A stretch of 8,679 nucleotides of DNA, taken from positions 1 to 8,679 of the forward strand of contig CANKPO010000044.1 in the NCBI GenBank assembly GCA_947484535.1. The letters are read 5' to 3'. Positions 1 through 7,185 of the stretch are shown piece by piece. Within the stretch, counting starts at the first letter, position 1; each line of letters begins with the position of its first letter. The stretch comes from Caulobacteraceae bacterium. GTDB lineage: Bacteria; Pseudomonadota; Alphaproteobacteria; Caulobacterales; Caulobacteraceae. The position numbers and the translations under genes are program-made. The notes beneath the pieces are model-generated. The model did no database searches, was not told where the DNA came from, and worked only from the letters and a program-made list of their open reading frames with translations.

Positions 1-252
1 AAGCGCGTTTCGAGCCGTGGTCTGGTCAATTCCGGGCAGCCTGACATCTACGCCTATCCCGGCTTCTCGCTGGACTTTGTCGCGCGTCAAGGCGTGGCCG
101 TTGCAGGCCGCGATGTTGAGCTAAAGTTCGAGGCGCGCAATCTGACAGGCCGTAATAACGAAGAATATCAGATCGTTGGCAGTAACCGCGTTGACATCAA
201 TACCTACAAGATGGGAAGCCTGATTTCAGTGTCGGCCCAGATGAAGTTCTAA
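1..252 (+). CDS. TonB-dependent outer-membrane receptor, C-terminal fragment
   Basis: This is the last 83 codons of an open frame that enters from the left edge and stops at TAA (250-252). The translation alternates polar and hydrophobic residues, as outer-membrane beta strands do. It contains the segment KFEARNLTGRNNEEYQ, which resembles the penultimate barrel strands of TonB-dependent receptors of Caulobacterales and Sphingomonadales. It ends in SAQMKF, with the terminal phenylalanine that is the usual signal for outer-membrane barrel assembly. Such receptors import bulky nutrients using TonB/ExbBD energy. The substrate cannot be told because the plug and most of the barrel lie outside the window. 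A strong terminator follows, so it is probably a separate transcription unit from the virB operon. The family call is fairly secure; it rests on a short C-terminal piece. Confidence 0.8.
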   Translation, partial: KRVSSRGLVNSGQPDIYAYPGFSLDFVARQGVAVAGRDVELKFEARNLTGRNNEEYQIVGSNRVDINTYKMGSLISVSAQMKF

Positions 253-270
253 ACCCTAAAGGGTCACAGG

Positions 271-301
271 CCCTCGTTCGGCATCGACCGAACGGGGGTT
301 T
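271..301 (+). terminator. Rho-independent terminator after the receptor gene
   Basis: An 11-bp stem pairs 271-281 (CCCTCGTTCGG) with 288-298 (CCGAACGGGGG). It has one G-U wobble (274 with 295) and a 6-nt loop (CATCGA). Only three T residues follow (299-301), so the T-tract is short, but the stem is GC-rich and lies 18 nt after the receptor stop codon. It should insulate the virB operon from read-through. Confidence 0.75.
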
Positions 302-369
302 GACCGGGGTGAAGGGCGGTATAGCGCCCGTTAAGGACTATGGCAGTGGCTTGGAATTTAATCCGCATA

Positions 370-403
370 CTGTCATAGAACTGACGTGAAGCTGAGCTAA
401 TAG
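370..403 (+). promoter_or_regulatory. Putative PhoB box and -10 element of the virB operon
   Basis: Three 7-mers begin exactly 11 bp apart: CTGTCAT (370-376), CTGACGT (381-387) and CTGAGCT (392-398), separated by AGAA and GAAG. PhoB boxes are direct repeats of CTGTCAT with 4-bp spacers, so the period is right and the first repeat is perfect; the second matches at 5 of 7 positions and the third at 4 of 7. GCTAATAG (396-403) follows and matches 6 of 8 positions of the -10 consensus GCTANAWC described for Caulobacter housekeeping promoters. It sits about where a -10 should lie behind a two-repeat Pho box (370-387), which stands in for a -35. A transcript would start near 410, giving a leader of about 35 nt. 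The motif is visible; PhoB control is inferred, and chance similarity is possible. Confidence 0.4.
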
Positions 404-445
404 CGCCATGTCGGTGCTGTCAGCGCCCCACCGAAAGCTGCAGTC

Positions 446-1087
446 ATGCGCAATCTTGAACCCAATTCTAAGCGCGGTGTGAGAGTCCTTTGCACGCAGG
501 GCGCTGTGGTTGGTGCCTTGGCGGGTCTTGCTCTGCTGTCCTCTACGGTCAGTGCTCAAGCGGATGTGATGGAACTGGGTACCAATGGCTTTGTCTGGGT
601 GGCGGGAGCCCCCAAGTCAGCCGCGCCAGACCTGGTAGAGGTCGGCCCACGCGCCGAGCGCAGTTTCACCCATGTCTCAGATACGGCGGGTCCCGCAGCC
701 TGGCGCGCTCACATCGCGATGCTTGCTAGAAAATACGACATTAGCCCGGCGCTTTTAGAGGCGGTGGTTTGGCAAGAGAGCCGTTGGCAAACCAACGCAA
801 GGTCCAGCGCGGGAGCCCATGGGCTGGCGCAGCTGATGCCTGGAACAGCGCGTGAGATGGGCGTTGATATTGCCAATCCGCTGTCGAACCTCGAAGGGGG
901 CGCGCGCTATTTGAAGATCCAGTTGGACCGGTTCGACGGCGACATCGAAAAGGCCTTGGCCGCCTATAATGCGGGGCCGAGCCGCGTGCTCAGCGCAGGG
1001 GGCATTCCTCAAATCCCAGAGACGAAAGCCTATGTTTCTGCGATAATGTCTAGGCTTGCTGAATCTGTGCGGAGGTCGCCAAAATGA
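446..1087 (+). CDS. virB1: VirB1-type lytic transglycosylase of the T4SS
   Basis: A 213-aa exported muramidase (SLT/GH23 fold) that would cut peptidoglycan locally so the secretion channel can cross the wall. Residues 1-39 look like a signal peptide: basic start, hydrophobic run around 20-33, likely cleavage after SAQA. After a low-complexity linker, the catalytic domain spans about 85-205. It has the catalytic Glu in QESRW (E111), GLAQLMPGTA (126-135) and AYNAGP (173-178), the hallmark motifs of the family. It ends soon after the domain, without the long tail that is cleaved off as VirB1* in Agrobacterium. ATG 446 is chosen because an in-frame TAG lies at 401-403 and no better start follows it; no clear Shine-Dalgarno sequence is seen. 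It is first in the operon, and its stop overlaps the virB2 start as ATGA. Confidence 0.9.
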   Translation: MRNLEPNSKRGVRVLCTQGAVVGALAGLALLSSTVSAQADVMELGTNGFVWVAGAPKSAAPDLVEVGPRAERSFTHVSDTAGPAAWRAHIAMLARKYDISPALLEAVVWQESRWQTNARSSAGAHGLAQLMPGTAREMGVDIANPLSNLEGGARYLKIQLDRFDGDIEKALAAYNAGPSRVLSAGGIPQIPETKAYVSAIMSRLAESVRRSPK

Positions 1088-1392
1088 AAAAATCTCAGTT
1101 TTTAGGGCTCGTTGCGTCCATTTCAGCCCTGCCACTGTCGGCCCATGCCCAGGTGACCACTAACCCTCAGGGCTCTGGTCCGATCGTCGCCGCCCTCAAT
1201 TGGATTCAAGGCACCCTGTTGGGCAGTGTTGCGACCGCTATTGCCGTCATGGCTGTGGCCACGGTCGGCCTGATGATGCTGACGGGTCGGATGAACTGGC
1301 GATTTGGCGCGACGGTCATATTGGGCTGCTTCATCCTGTTCGGCGCAGGGGCCATCGTGTCCGGGATCAGATCCGCCGCGGCCCTCGGTTAA
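1084..1392 (+). CDS. virB2: VirB2 family pilin subunit (TrbC/VirB2)
   Basis: A 102-aa precursor of the T4SS pilus subunit. Residues 1-22 form a signal peptide (MKK start, hydrophobic core, AHA then Q). The mature part has two hydrophobic helices, about 45-68 and 74-95, joined by a short polar loop GRMNWR (68-73), which is the standard VirB2/TrbC architecture. The mature size of about 80 residues is normal for the family. The start overlaps the virB1 stop (ATGA), and GGAGG at 1071-1075 lies 8 nt upstream, so the start is well supported. Its position between virB1 and virB3 supports the call more than sequence similarity does, because pilins diverge quickly. Nothing indicates whether the mature pilin is cyclised. 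Confidence 0.85.
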   Translation: MKKSQFLGLVASISALPLSAHAQVTTNPQGSGPIVAALNWIQGTLLGSVATAIAVMAVATVGLMMLTGRMNWRFGATVILGCFILFGAGAIVSGIRSAAALG

Positions 1393-1398
1393 GCGACG

Positions 1399-1680
1399 AT
1401 GGACCTCATCCGTTTTCCAGTACACCGCGCCCTTGCCCGTCCGCAGATGTTTGCGGGCGTGACCTATAGCTATTTCATTATCAATGCGGCGCTGACGACC
1501 GAGGTCTTTCTGATCACAAAGAGTTTCCTCGCCCTTCCGGTCGCGGTGTTGCTGCATATTATTGGTTATCTTGCCTGCCTGCGGGAACCTCGAATTTTCG
1601 ATCTTTGGCTGACCAAGGTGAGCCGTTGCCCACGGATTTCAAACTGGCGGCGCTGGCGCTGCAACAGCTACGGAACTTGA
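1399..1680 (+). CDS. virB3: VirB3 inner-membrane T4SS protein
   Basis: A 93-aa VirB3-like protein, the small inner-membrane partner of VirB4 that is needed for pilus assembly. It starts with a soluble stretch (FPVHRALARPQMFAGV) typical of the family. A hydrophobic region then covers about 22-60 and probably forms one or two membrane helices. The end is cytoplasmic and basic, with CP, W and the terminal NSY signature seen in many VirB3 proteins. It begins 6 nt after the virB2 stop. No good Shine-Dalgarno sequence precedes ATG 1399 (only AAGCGACG), so it probably depends on ribosomes terminating at virB2. The tail carries several Arg and two Cys residues; no function is assigned to them. Confidence 0.85.
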   Translation: MDLIRFPVHRALARPQMFAGVTYSYFIINAALTTEVFLITKSFLALPVAVLLHIIGYLACLREPRIFDLWLTKVSRCPRISNWRRWRCNSYGT

Positions 1681-1684
1681 GGAG
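1678..1684 (+). promoter_or_regulatory. Ribosome binding site deciding the virB4 start
   Basis: TGAGGAG overlaps the virB3 stop codon (TGA 1678-1680). Downstream lie in-frame TTG 1690, GTG 1693 and ATG 1699, at 5, 8 and 14 nt from the end of the AGGAG core. The 8-nt spacing favours GTG 1693. The three choices differ by at most three residues. Confidence 0.5.
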
Positions 1685-1692
1685 CGACCTTG

Positions 1693-4107
1693 GTGGGCAT
1701 GTTTGGCACTATGGGGCGTAGGAGCCGTGAGGCTCTAGCCGGGGACCGTTTGCCCTATGCGAAGCTGCTCGATGAGCAGGTCGTCCTGTTGCGCGATGGC
1801 TCGGTCATGATGACCCTCTTGGTGCCCGGCATAAGCTTTGAGACGGCCGACAGTGCTGAGCTGAACGCCTTGGCCGCAACGCGTGAGCTCATGCTCCGTA
1901 GCACTCTGGATGCCCGCTTCGTTCTCTATCACCACGTCATCCGCCGCCGCGTTCAGACCGAATTGCGTGGCAAGTTTGCCGACCCCCTGACGGCCCATAT
2001 TGACCAGTGCTGGGACAATAAGCTGTCCAGTGGTGCCCTGTTCGTCAATGATCAGTTTGTGACCCTGCTGCGGCGTCCGGCTCGCGGAAAGACCGGTTGG
2101 GTCGAACGGGTCGCGCGCCAGATCACCCGCTCGCAGGATCGCTCCGAAGGCCCGCAGGCGAACCCGCAGGACATTCGCGACCTGCGGGCGGCGGCCAATG
2201 CGATGGTCACCACCTTGGGCGCCTATGGAGCCCGGCCCTTAAGCAACTATCAGGGCAAGTCCGGGGCCTGTTCGGAAATATTGGAGTTTCTCTCCGCCCT
2301 CTATAATGGGGAAATGAAACCGGTTCGGCGGCCGTTCGAAGGCACCATGATCGCTGATATGCTGGCCTATAGGCGGGTCAGTTTTGGCGCGGACGCTTTG
2401 GAACTGAAGGGCGCGGGCAGCAGTAGTTTTGCGGCCTTGGTGTCGCTGAAAGACTATCCCGATACGACCTCGCCGGGCCTGACTGATTCTCTGCTCCGAA
2501 TTCCCTGTGAAATGGTGCTCACAGAAAGCTACGCCCCCTCTGATCGCCAAGTGTCGCGCGAACGGATCGACTTGGCGGTGCGCCGTCTGCGGTCAGCCGA
2601 TGAAGAGGCCATGGCTGAGCGGGCGGAACTTCATGCCGCCCGCGACGCGCTAGGTTTGGGCGCGGTTGGATTTGGCGACCACCATCTGTCCGTCCTGGTG
2701 CGCTCTGACACCCTCGAGACCTTAGACGCGCTGACGGCCGCCTGTGCGGCGGCGCTCGGTGATGCTGGCGCTGTTGCGGTCCGCGAGGATATGAACCTCG
2801 AGCCCGGTTTTTGGGGTCAGATGCCGGGCAATGAATCGCTGATTGTACGGCGCTCATTGATCTCGTCGGGCAATATGGCCTGCTTTGGGTCGCTGCATGG
2901 GTTTGCCTTAGGCCAGGCCGAGGGCAATCACTGGGGTGATCCGGTGGCGGTCCTTGAGACCACCAGTGCTACGCCCTTTTTCTTTAATTTCCATAATGGC
3001 GATCTGGGCAATTTCACGGTCATTGGCCCGTCCGGTTCCGGCAAGACCGTGGTCATGAACTTTCTCGCCGCTCAGGCCCAGCGGTTTGAGCCACGCACCG
3101 TCCTGTTCGATAAGGACCGGGGCGCCGAAGTCTTTATTCGCGGCATTGGCGGTCGCTATAGCCGGATCTCTGCGGGCGAGCCGACCGGTTTTAATCCTCT
3201 GGCCCTTCCCGACAGCCCGACCAACCGCGCCTTTCAACGCGACTGGTTAGCGGTTCTGCTCGATGCGGATGGCCCCGAAGAGTTGGCGACCATCGCGGCG
3301 GCGGTTGATGCGGCCTATGCCAATGATCCCAAGCTGCGCCGCCTATCCCATTTTCGCGAATTGCTGGCCGGTTCGCGCAGGCCGCAACCGGGCGATCTCG
3401 CCTCTCGGCTGACCGCTTGGGTCGGCGAGGGGGAATATGGCTGGCTGTTCGACAATAATGATGACCTGCTCGACCTGTCAGCCAAGACCCTTGGTTTTGA
3501 CATGACGAGCCTGCTCGAGACGCCGCGTCTGCGCACGCCTGTGATGATGTATCTGTTCCATCGGATCGAGGAACGGTTAGATGGTCACCCGACCCTGATC
3601 CTGATCGATGAGGGCTGGAAGGCCTTGGATGATGAGGTCTTTGCCGCCCGCATTCGCGATTGGCTCAAGACCCTTCGTAAGCGCAATGCCCTTGTGGGTT
3701 TCGCGACCCAATCGGCCCGTGACGCGCTCGATAGCCGTATATCCACCGCGTTGGTTGAGCAGACGGCAACCATGATCTTCATGCCCAATGCTCGGGCGCG
3801 CGAAGAGGACTATTGCGAGGGATTTGGTCTCACCCAGCATGAGCTTGAGATCATCCGCAATCTGCCCGCCCACAGCCGGTGTTTTCTGGTTCGCCAGCCT
3901 GATGCCTCCGTTGTGGTTCGGCTGGACCTGTCCTCAATGCCCGAGCTGCTCACGGTCCTTTCCGGCCGCGAAACCACCGTCAGGCAATTGGATCAGCTTC
4001 GAAAGCAGGTCGGCGACGCACCTGAGGCTTGGTATCAGGCCCTCACCGGACATCCGTGGCCCGGCGACGCTTCCCATGGTGCTGTGCGACCAGAGGCGCG
4101 TCAATGA
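1693..4107 (+). CDS. virB4: VirB4 ATPase of the T4SS
   Basis: An 804-aa ATPase of the CagE/TrbE/VirB4 family, full length for the family (usually about 790-820). It powers pilus assembly and substrate transfer at the inner membrane. The N-terminal domain (about 1-400) binds VirB3 and the channel. A conserved family segment with NHWG and FFFNFH spans about 412-434. Walker A is GPSGSGKT (445-452), and Walker B is LILIDEGW (635-642) with the catalytic acidic pair D639-E640. FATQSARDAL (near 671) is a further conserved ATPase motif. GTG 1693 is chosen from the ribosome-site spacing; TTG 1690 or ATG 1699 are possible. The stop overlaps the next start as ATGA (4104-4107). Nothing is broken or missing in the motor, so an active ATPase is expected. 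Confidence 0.95.
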   Translation: MGMFGTMGRRSREALAGDRLPYAKLLDEQVVLLRDGSVMMTLLVPGISFETADSAELNALAATRELMLRSTLDARFVLYHHVIRRRVQTELRGKFADPLTAHIDQCWDNKLSSGALFVNDQFVTLLRRPARGKTGWVERVARQITRSQDRSEGPQANPQDIRDLRAAANAMVTTLGAYGARPLSNYQGKSGACSEILEFLSALYNGEMKPVRRPFEGTMIADMLAYRRVSFGADALELKGAGSSSFAALVSLKDYPDTTSPGLTDSLLRIPCEMVLTESYAPSDRQVSRERIDLAVRRLRSADEEAMAERAELHAARDALGLGAVGFGDHHLSVLVRSDTLETLDALTAACAAALGDAGAVAVREDMNLEPGFWGQMPGNESLIVRRSLISSGNMACFGSLHGFALGQAEGNHWGDPVAVLETTSATPFFFNFHNGDLGNFTVIGPSGSGKTVVMNFLAAQAQRFEPRTVLFDKDRGAEVFIRGIGGRYSRISAGEPTGFNPLALPDSPTNRAFQRDWLAVLLDADGPEELATIAAAVDAAYANDPKLRRLSHFRELLAGSRRPQPGDLASRLTAWVGEGEYGWLFDNNDDLLDLSAKTLGFDMTSLLETPRLRTPVMMYLFHRIEERLDGHPTLILIDEGWKALDDEVFAARIRDWLKTLRKRNALVGFATQSARDALDSRISTALVEQTATMIFMPNARAREEDYCEGFGLTQHELEIIRNLPAHSRCFLVRQPDASVVVRLDLSSMPELLTVLSGRETTVRQLDQLRKQVGDAPEAWYQALTGHPWPGDASHGAVRPEARQ
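4092..4096 (+). promoter_or_regulatory. Ribosome binding site of virB6
   Basis: AGAGG inside the end of virB4 lies 7 nt before ATG 4104. It supports that start over the longer in-frame ATG at 4029, which would overlap virB4 by 79 nt and add a stretch unlike a VirB6 N-terminus. Confidence 0.5.
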
Positions 4108-5276
4108 GCCAGTGTACCGCCGTTCTGGATGCTGCATCGACGGGGGTCGCACCGGCTCTACGGGCTGTAGACTGTATGAGCGCGGAGGTGACTTCGGCGG
4201 CCTTCACCAATCTGTTTGGTTCTAACGGTGCTCTGGTTCCTGCGCTGACTTTGGTCCTCACCCTCTATATCGCGCTCTTTGCCATTGCGCTGCTCACCGG
4301 TCGTTCGAAGATCGGGATAAGCACCCTAACCCCTCGCATGATCACCTTGGGCGTCGTCTTGACCTTTGCGACCAGTTGGGTGGCCTATCAAAGCGTGGTC
4401 TGGAATCTCGCTGTTGGCGCGCCGGACCAGATTGCCAGTGCTCTTTTGGGGGTTCGCGGATCGGCGACTCAGCTCTTTGCTGACAAGATTGATATACTTT
4501 TCAACGTCATTACCGAGACGGCCCAAACGGTTGGTGGTCCTGGCGTGCGGCCCACGTTGCAGGGGGCCTTCACGCCGGTCAATCTGATGTGGCTGGCGGG
4601 CATGTTCTTGATGCTGGGCACGGTCGGTATATTGGTGACAGCGCGGATTGCCTTGGCGGTGCTGTTGGCCGTGGGGCCGGTGTTTGTGACCTTCATTCTG
4701 TTCAATGGCACAAGAGGCCTGTTTGCCGGGTGGCTGAGGGGCGTGATCTTGACCGCCATCACGCCGCTCTTTGCCGTGCTCGGTGGCGGATTGATGATCG
4801 AGTTGGCGACCCCGATCGTGGTGGCCCTTCGCGCAAGTGAGGTTCTTGATCCGAGGGCGGCCATGGCCCTATTTATATTCTCCATCGTCCATTGTGCGCT
4901 CATGGCCCTCGGCATCAGCGTGGCGTCAGCGATGGTTTCCGGATGGCAGGTCTTTGGAACGGCTAACGCGTCCAGCGGCGAACAGGCGAGCGGTCTAAGG
5001 ACTGACCAGTCTGTCGGTGGTGCCAATAACGCCTATGGGGCTTCGACGGCGGCGGCACTGTCTCGCAGTCAGAGTTTGACGGCCAGTGTTATTGCCGCCA
5101 ATGCCGTTGGCGGATCGAGTGCGGCGGCGAGTGCAACTACAGCAACGAACCGAACTATCGTCAATACGATCACAGGGACAGGTTCCGCGATCGGCTCGGG
5201 AGCACCAGCCAGATCGCGTGGAATCGGTAGCCGGTTTGCCAGCCGCCCCCCTGTCTCTCGGGAGTTCATAAGATGA
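4104..5276 (+). CDS. virB6: VirB6 polytopic inner-membrane channel protein
   Basis: A 390-aa VirB6/TrbL family protein, thought to form part of the inner-membrane path for the substrate. The short N-terminal part carries Cys4 and Cys24 (VDC), a pattern seen in related VirB6 proteins. Membrane segments are predicted at about 44-65, 79-100, 160-180, 182-201, 212-232 and 252-278. A less hydrophobic loop (101-159) follows the second segment, and the family-typical GW near 209-210 lies in the central region. Residues 285-370 form a long Ala/Ser/Thr/Gly-rich, probably disordered tail, and the last 20 residues are rich in Arg. ATG 4104 is chosen from the ATGA overlap with virB4 and a suitable ribosome site. 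It is followed directly by virB9 (ATGA at 5273-5276), where virB8 would normally sit. Confidence 0.88.
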   Translation: MSQCTAVLDAASTGVAPALRAVDCMSAEVTSAAFTNLFGSNGALVPALTLVLTLYIALFAIALLTGRSKIGISTLTPRMITLGVVLTFATSWVAYQSVVWNLAVGAPDQIASALLGVRGSATQLFADKIDILFNVITETAQTVGGPGVRPTLQGAFTPVNLMWLAGMFLMLGTVGILVTARIALAVLLAVGPVFVTFILFNGTRGLFAGWLRGVILTAITPLFAVLGGGLMIELATPIVVALRASEVLDPRAAMALFIFSIVHCALMALGISVASAMVSGWQVFGTANASSGEQASGLRTDQSVGGANNAYGASTAAALSRSQSLTASVIAANAVGGSSAAASATTATNRTIVNTITGTGSAIGSGAPARSRGIGSRFASRPPVSREFIR

Positions 5277-6091
5277 AAATCTATCTCGCGCTGCTGGCGG
5301 CAACCCTGTCCCTAACCCTTGGCGCCCAAGCCATGGCGAAGGATGCTCGGCTGGCAACCCGCCCCTATAATGCCGATGAGATTGTGGTCTTGCCGGGACG
5401 TGTCGGTGTGCAAGCAACCATTATATTTGGCGATGACGAGCATATTGAAAATGTGGCCATCGGCGATTCAAACAGCTGGCAGGTGACACCGAACAAGCGC
5501 GCGAATCTGCTGTTCGTAAAGCCCTTGGCCGCCCAAGCCCAGACCAACCTAACGGTTGTGACCGATCGCCATACCTATCTCTTTGACCTGGTTGCCGGTT
5601 CTGGTGTGCCTCATTACGTCTTGCGCTTCACCTACCCAGATGCCGTCAAGGCCAAGGCTCTCGCCGTCGGGGCCATGAGCGCCGAGGAGGCAGAAGCGGC
5701 GAAAAATCCGAACGCCGTCAAGGGCGGACAGCCGCCCTCTGCCCTAAACTTTGCCTGGACCAGTAAGGGCAGCGCAAGAATCTTGCCGACCCGTATCTAT
5801 GACGACGGAGTCTCAACCTATCTCAGCTGGGCTAAGGGTCGTCCAGTGCCCGCCATCTTGCTTCGGGATGACAAGGGCGCAGAGGGCGCAACCAACTATG
5901 CGGTGCGTGGGGACCTGATCGTACTGGATAATGTACCCAAGGTGATTGTCTTGCGGGCGGGCATTGATGTGGCAACCTTGAAAAATCAAGGCCCCGTCCC
6001 TTCTGAAACGGCGTCGGCTGATCCAAATCCGCAATCGGCGACCGCGTCGGACGTCAAGCCGCCGCTACCGGCGGCTGATCGGGGGCAATGA
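5273..6091 (+). CDS. virB9: VirB9 outer-membrane core complex protein
   Basis: A 272-aa periplasmic VirB9/CagX/TrbG protein that would build the core complex with VirB10. Residues 1-22 are a signal peptide (AMA then K). The N-terminal domain (about 25-120) contains NLLFVKP (79-84) and the family segment TNLTVVTDRHTYLFDL (91-106). A charged linker (135-155) follows. The C-terminal beta-sandwich (about 157-230) contains RIYDDGVSTYLSW and VRGDLIVLDNVPKVIVLRAG. The last 40 residues are rich in Pro, Ala and Ser and look disordered. The protein has no cysteine at all, so a VirB7-VirB9 disulfide as in Agrobacterium is impossible; this agrees with the missing virB7. GGGAG at 5260-5264 lies 8 nt before the start. 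Both ends overlap their neighbours as ATGA. Confidence 0.92.
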   Translation: MKIYLALLAATLSLTLGAQAMAKDARLATRPYNADEIVVLPGRVGVQATIIFGDDEHIENVAIGDSNSWQVTPNKRANLLFVKPLAAQAQTNLTVVTDRHTYLFDLVAGSGVPHYVLRFTYPDAVKAKALAVGAMSAEEAEAAKNPNAVKGGQPPSALNFAWTSKGSARILPTRIYDDGVSTYLSWAKGRPVPAILLRDDKGAEGATNYAVRGDLIVLDNVPKVIVLRAGIDVATLKNQGPVPSETASADPNPQSATASDVKPPLPAADRGQ

Positions 6092-7185
6092 CCATGTCTG
6101 GACCCTCTTCCCCGAACCCTCGCTTGACCTCTTCAGAGGATACAGATCCGCGCTCGGCCATGGGACCGAATGCGGCCGATCTGGCCACCCGCTCTGTCCT
6201 GCCCCTTGTTGCCCATAAGGCGTCGGCTTCAGACGGACTTGGGTTGATATTGGGTATAGCCGTGATTGGGATCCTCGGGGTTGTGACCTTCTTGGGGGTC
6301 AATGGTGGCCGTCAAAAGCCAGCGCCCGAGCAGCCCGCGCCCGCGCAAGCCGTTGTTCCGGCACCTGTCGTGCAACCAGTAGAGCAGGCCCCGCCTGTGC
6401 CTATGGAGGCCATCACCCCGCCGCCCGCGCCATTGCCGGTTCCTGCGCCAGCGCCGATTGGTATTGCCGGGCCTGCGGCAAACCCCTTTTCTACGCCAAC
6501 GGTTCTGTTCGATGCCAGCGCCCTGCCGCCGTCTATTGTACCGGGGGCTGGTCCAGCCGCAGCCTCCCCTGGCGGGCCCAATGACGAGTTTGCCGCTCGG
6601 GTTGGCGGTGTTGGCGGCGGCAGCGCCATTGCTGCTGCGGGCATAAATCCCAAGGCCACCGTGACCCAGGGCACCTTGATCCCGGCGGTTCTCGAGACGG
6701 CGATTGATACGGATGTGCCCGGCTATCTTCGGGCCATCGTGTCCAGCGATGTGCGCAGTTTTGATGGAACAGTCGTCCTCATTCCCCATTCTTCGCGCCT
6801 GATCGGCCAGTATAAGAGTGGCATGCAGGCGGGCCAAAAGCGCGCCTATGTCATTTGGACTCGGCTGATCCGCCCCGATGGTGTCTCGGTCAATATCGCC
6901 TCGCCTGCCGTTGGATTTGGCGGGGAGACCGGGCTTCCGGGTAAGGTCAATAACCATTTCTTCGAACGGTTTGGATCGGCGATGCTCCTATCGGTCATCG
7001 GCGGCATCTCCAGTTCGGGCAGCAACAATGCCACCGTGCTCATCGGCAGCCAGGCCCAATCGGCCGCCGCCGCCGCTGTTGGTCAGTCGGGTCAGATTGG
7101 TCCGACCATTCGCGTGCGCCAAGGCGAGCCCATTCGCGTATTTACCGCAAGGGACCTCGATTTTTCGAAGGTCACAACCGAATGA
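6088..7185 (+). CDS. virB10: VirB10 (TrbI family) envelope-spanning channel protein
   Basis: A 365-aa VirB10/TrbI protein that links the inner-membrane ATPases to the outer-membrane pore. The N-terminal 50 residues are cytoplasmic. One membrane helix spans about 51-71. A Pro/Ala-rich periplasmic linker covers about 77-125. The C-terminal beta-barrel domain (about 190-362) starts at VTQGTLIPAVLETAIDTDVPG and contains GTVVLIPHSSRLIGQY and RVRQGEPIRVFTARDLDF, all typical of the family. Residues 292-311 (FERFGSAMLLSVIGG and following) correspond to the antenna region that crosses the outer membrane. ATG 6088 overlaps the virB9 stop (ATGA). ATG 6094 is an alternative with better spacing (8 nt) from GGGGG at 6081-6085; the choice changes only two residues. 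Confidence 0.93.
   Translation: MTMSGPSSPNPRLTSSEDTDPRSAMGPNAADLATRSVLPLVAHKASASDGLGLILGIAVIGILGVVTFLGVNGGRQKPAPEQPAPAQAVVPAPVVQPVEQAPPVPMEAITPPPAPLPVPAPAPIGIAGPAANPFSTPTVLFDASALPPSIVPGAGPAAASPGGPNDEFAARVGGVGGGSAIAAAGINPKATVTQGTLIPAVLETAIDTDVPGYLRAIVSSDVRSFDGTVVLIPHSSRLIGQYKSGMQAGQKRAYVIWTRLIRPDGVSVNIASPAVGFGGETGLPGKVNNHFFERFGSAMLLSVIGGISSSGSNNATVLIGSQAQSAAAAAVGQSGQIGPTIRVRQGEPIRVFTARDLDFSKVTTE

Noticed and set aside
314..329. Hairpin GGGCG-GTATAG-CGCCC before the virB operon
   Set aside because: It is only a 5-bp stem with no T-tract, after a good terminator that already ends the receptor unit. It could be chance in GC-rich DNA.
351..379. Sigma70-type promoter TTGGAA (351-356) with CATAGA (374-379), 17-nt spacing
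   Set aside because: The spacing is right, but the -10 matches the consensus at only 3 of 6 positions. The Pho-box and GCTAATAG arrangement explains the region better.
417..423. CTGTCAG near the virB1 start as another PhoB half-site
   Set aside because: It stands alone, is not in 11-bp phase with the repeats at 370-398, and has no partner on either side.
338..559. Minus-strand small open frame across the virB promoter and start
   Set aside because: It overlaps the coding start of virB1 and the terminator-promoter interval, has no ribosome site or recognisable protein features, and is consistent with a chance frame.
4029..4103. A longer virB6 start at ATG 4029
   Set aside because: It would overlap virB4 by 79 nt. 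ATG 4104 has the ATGA junction used elsewhere in the operon, a ribosome site at 7 nt and a normal VirB6 N-terminus.
6229..6957. Open frame of 242 codons on the minus strand inside virB10
   Set aside because: It lies wholly antisense to a clear VirB10. Its translation is Arg/Gly-rich low complexity, as expected from the complement of a GC-rich Pro/Ala linker region, and it has no recognisable domain.
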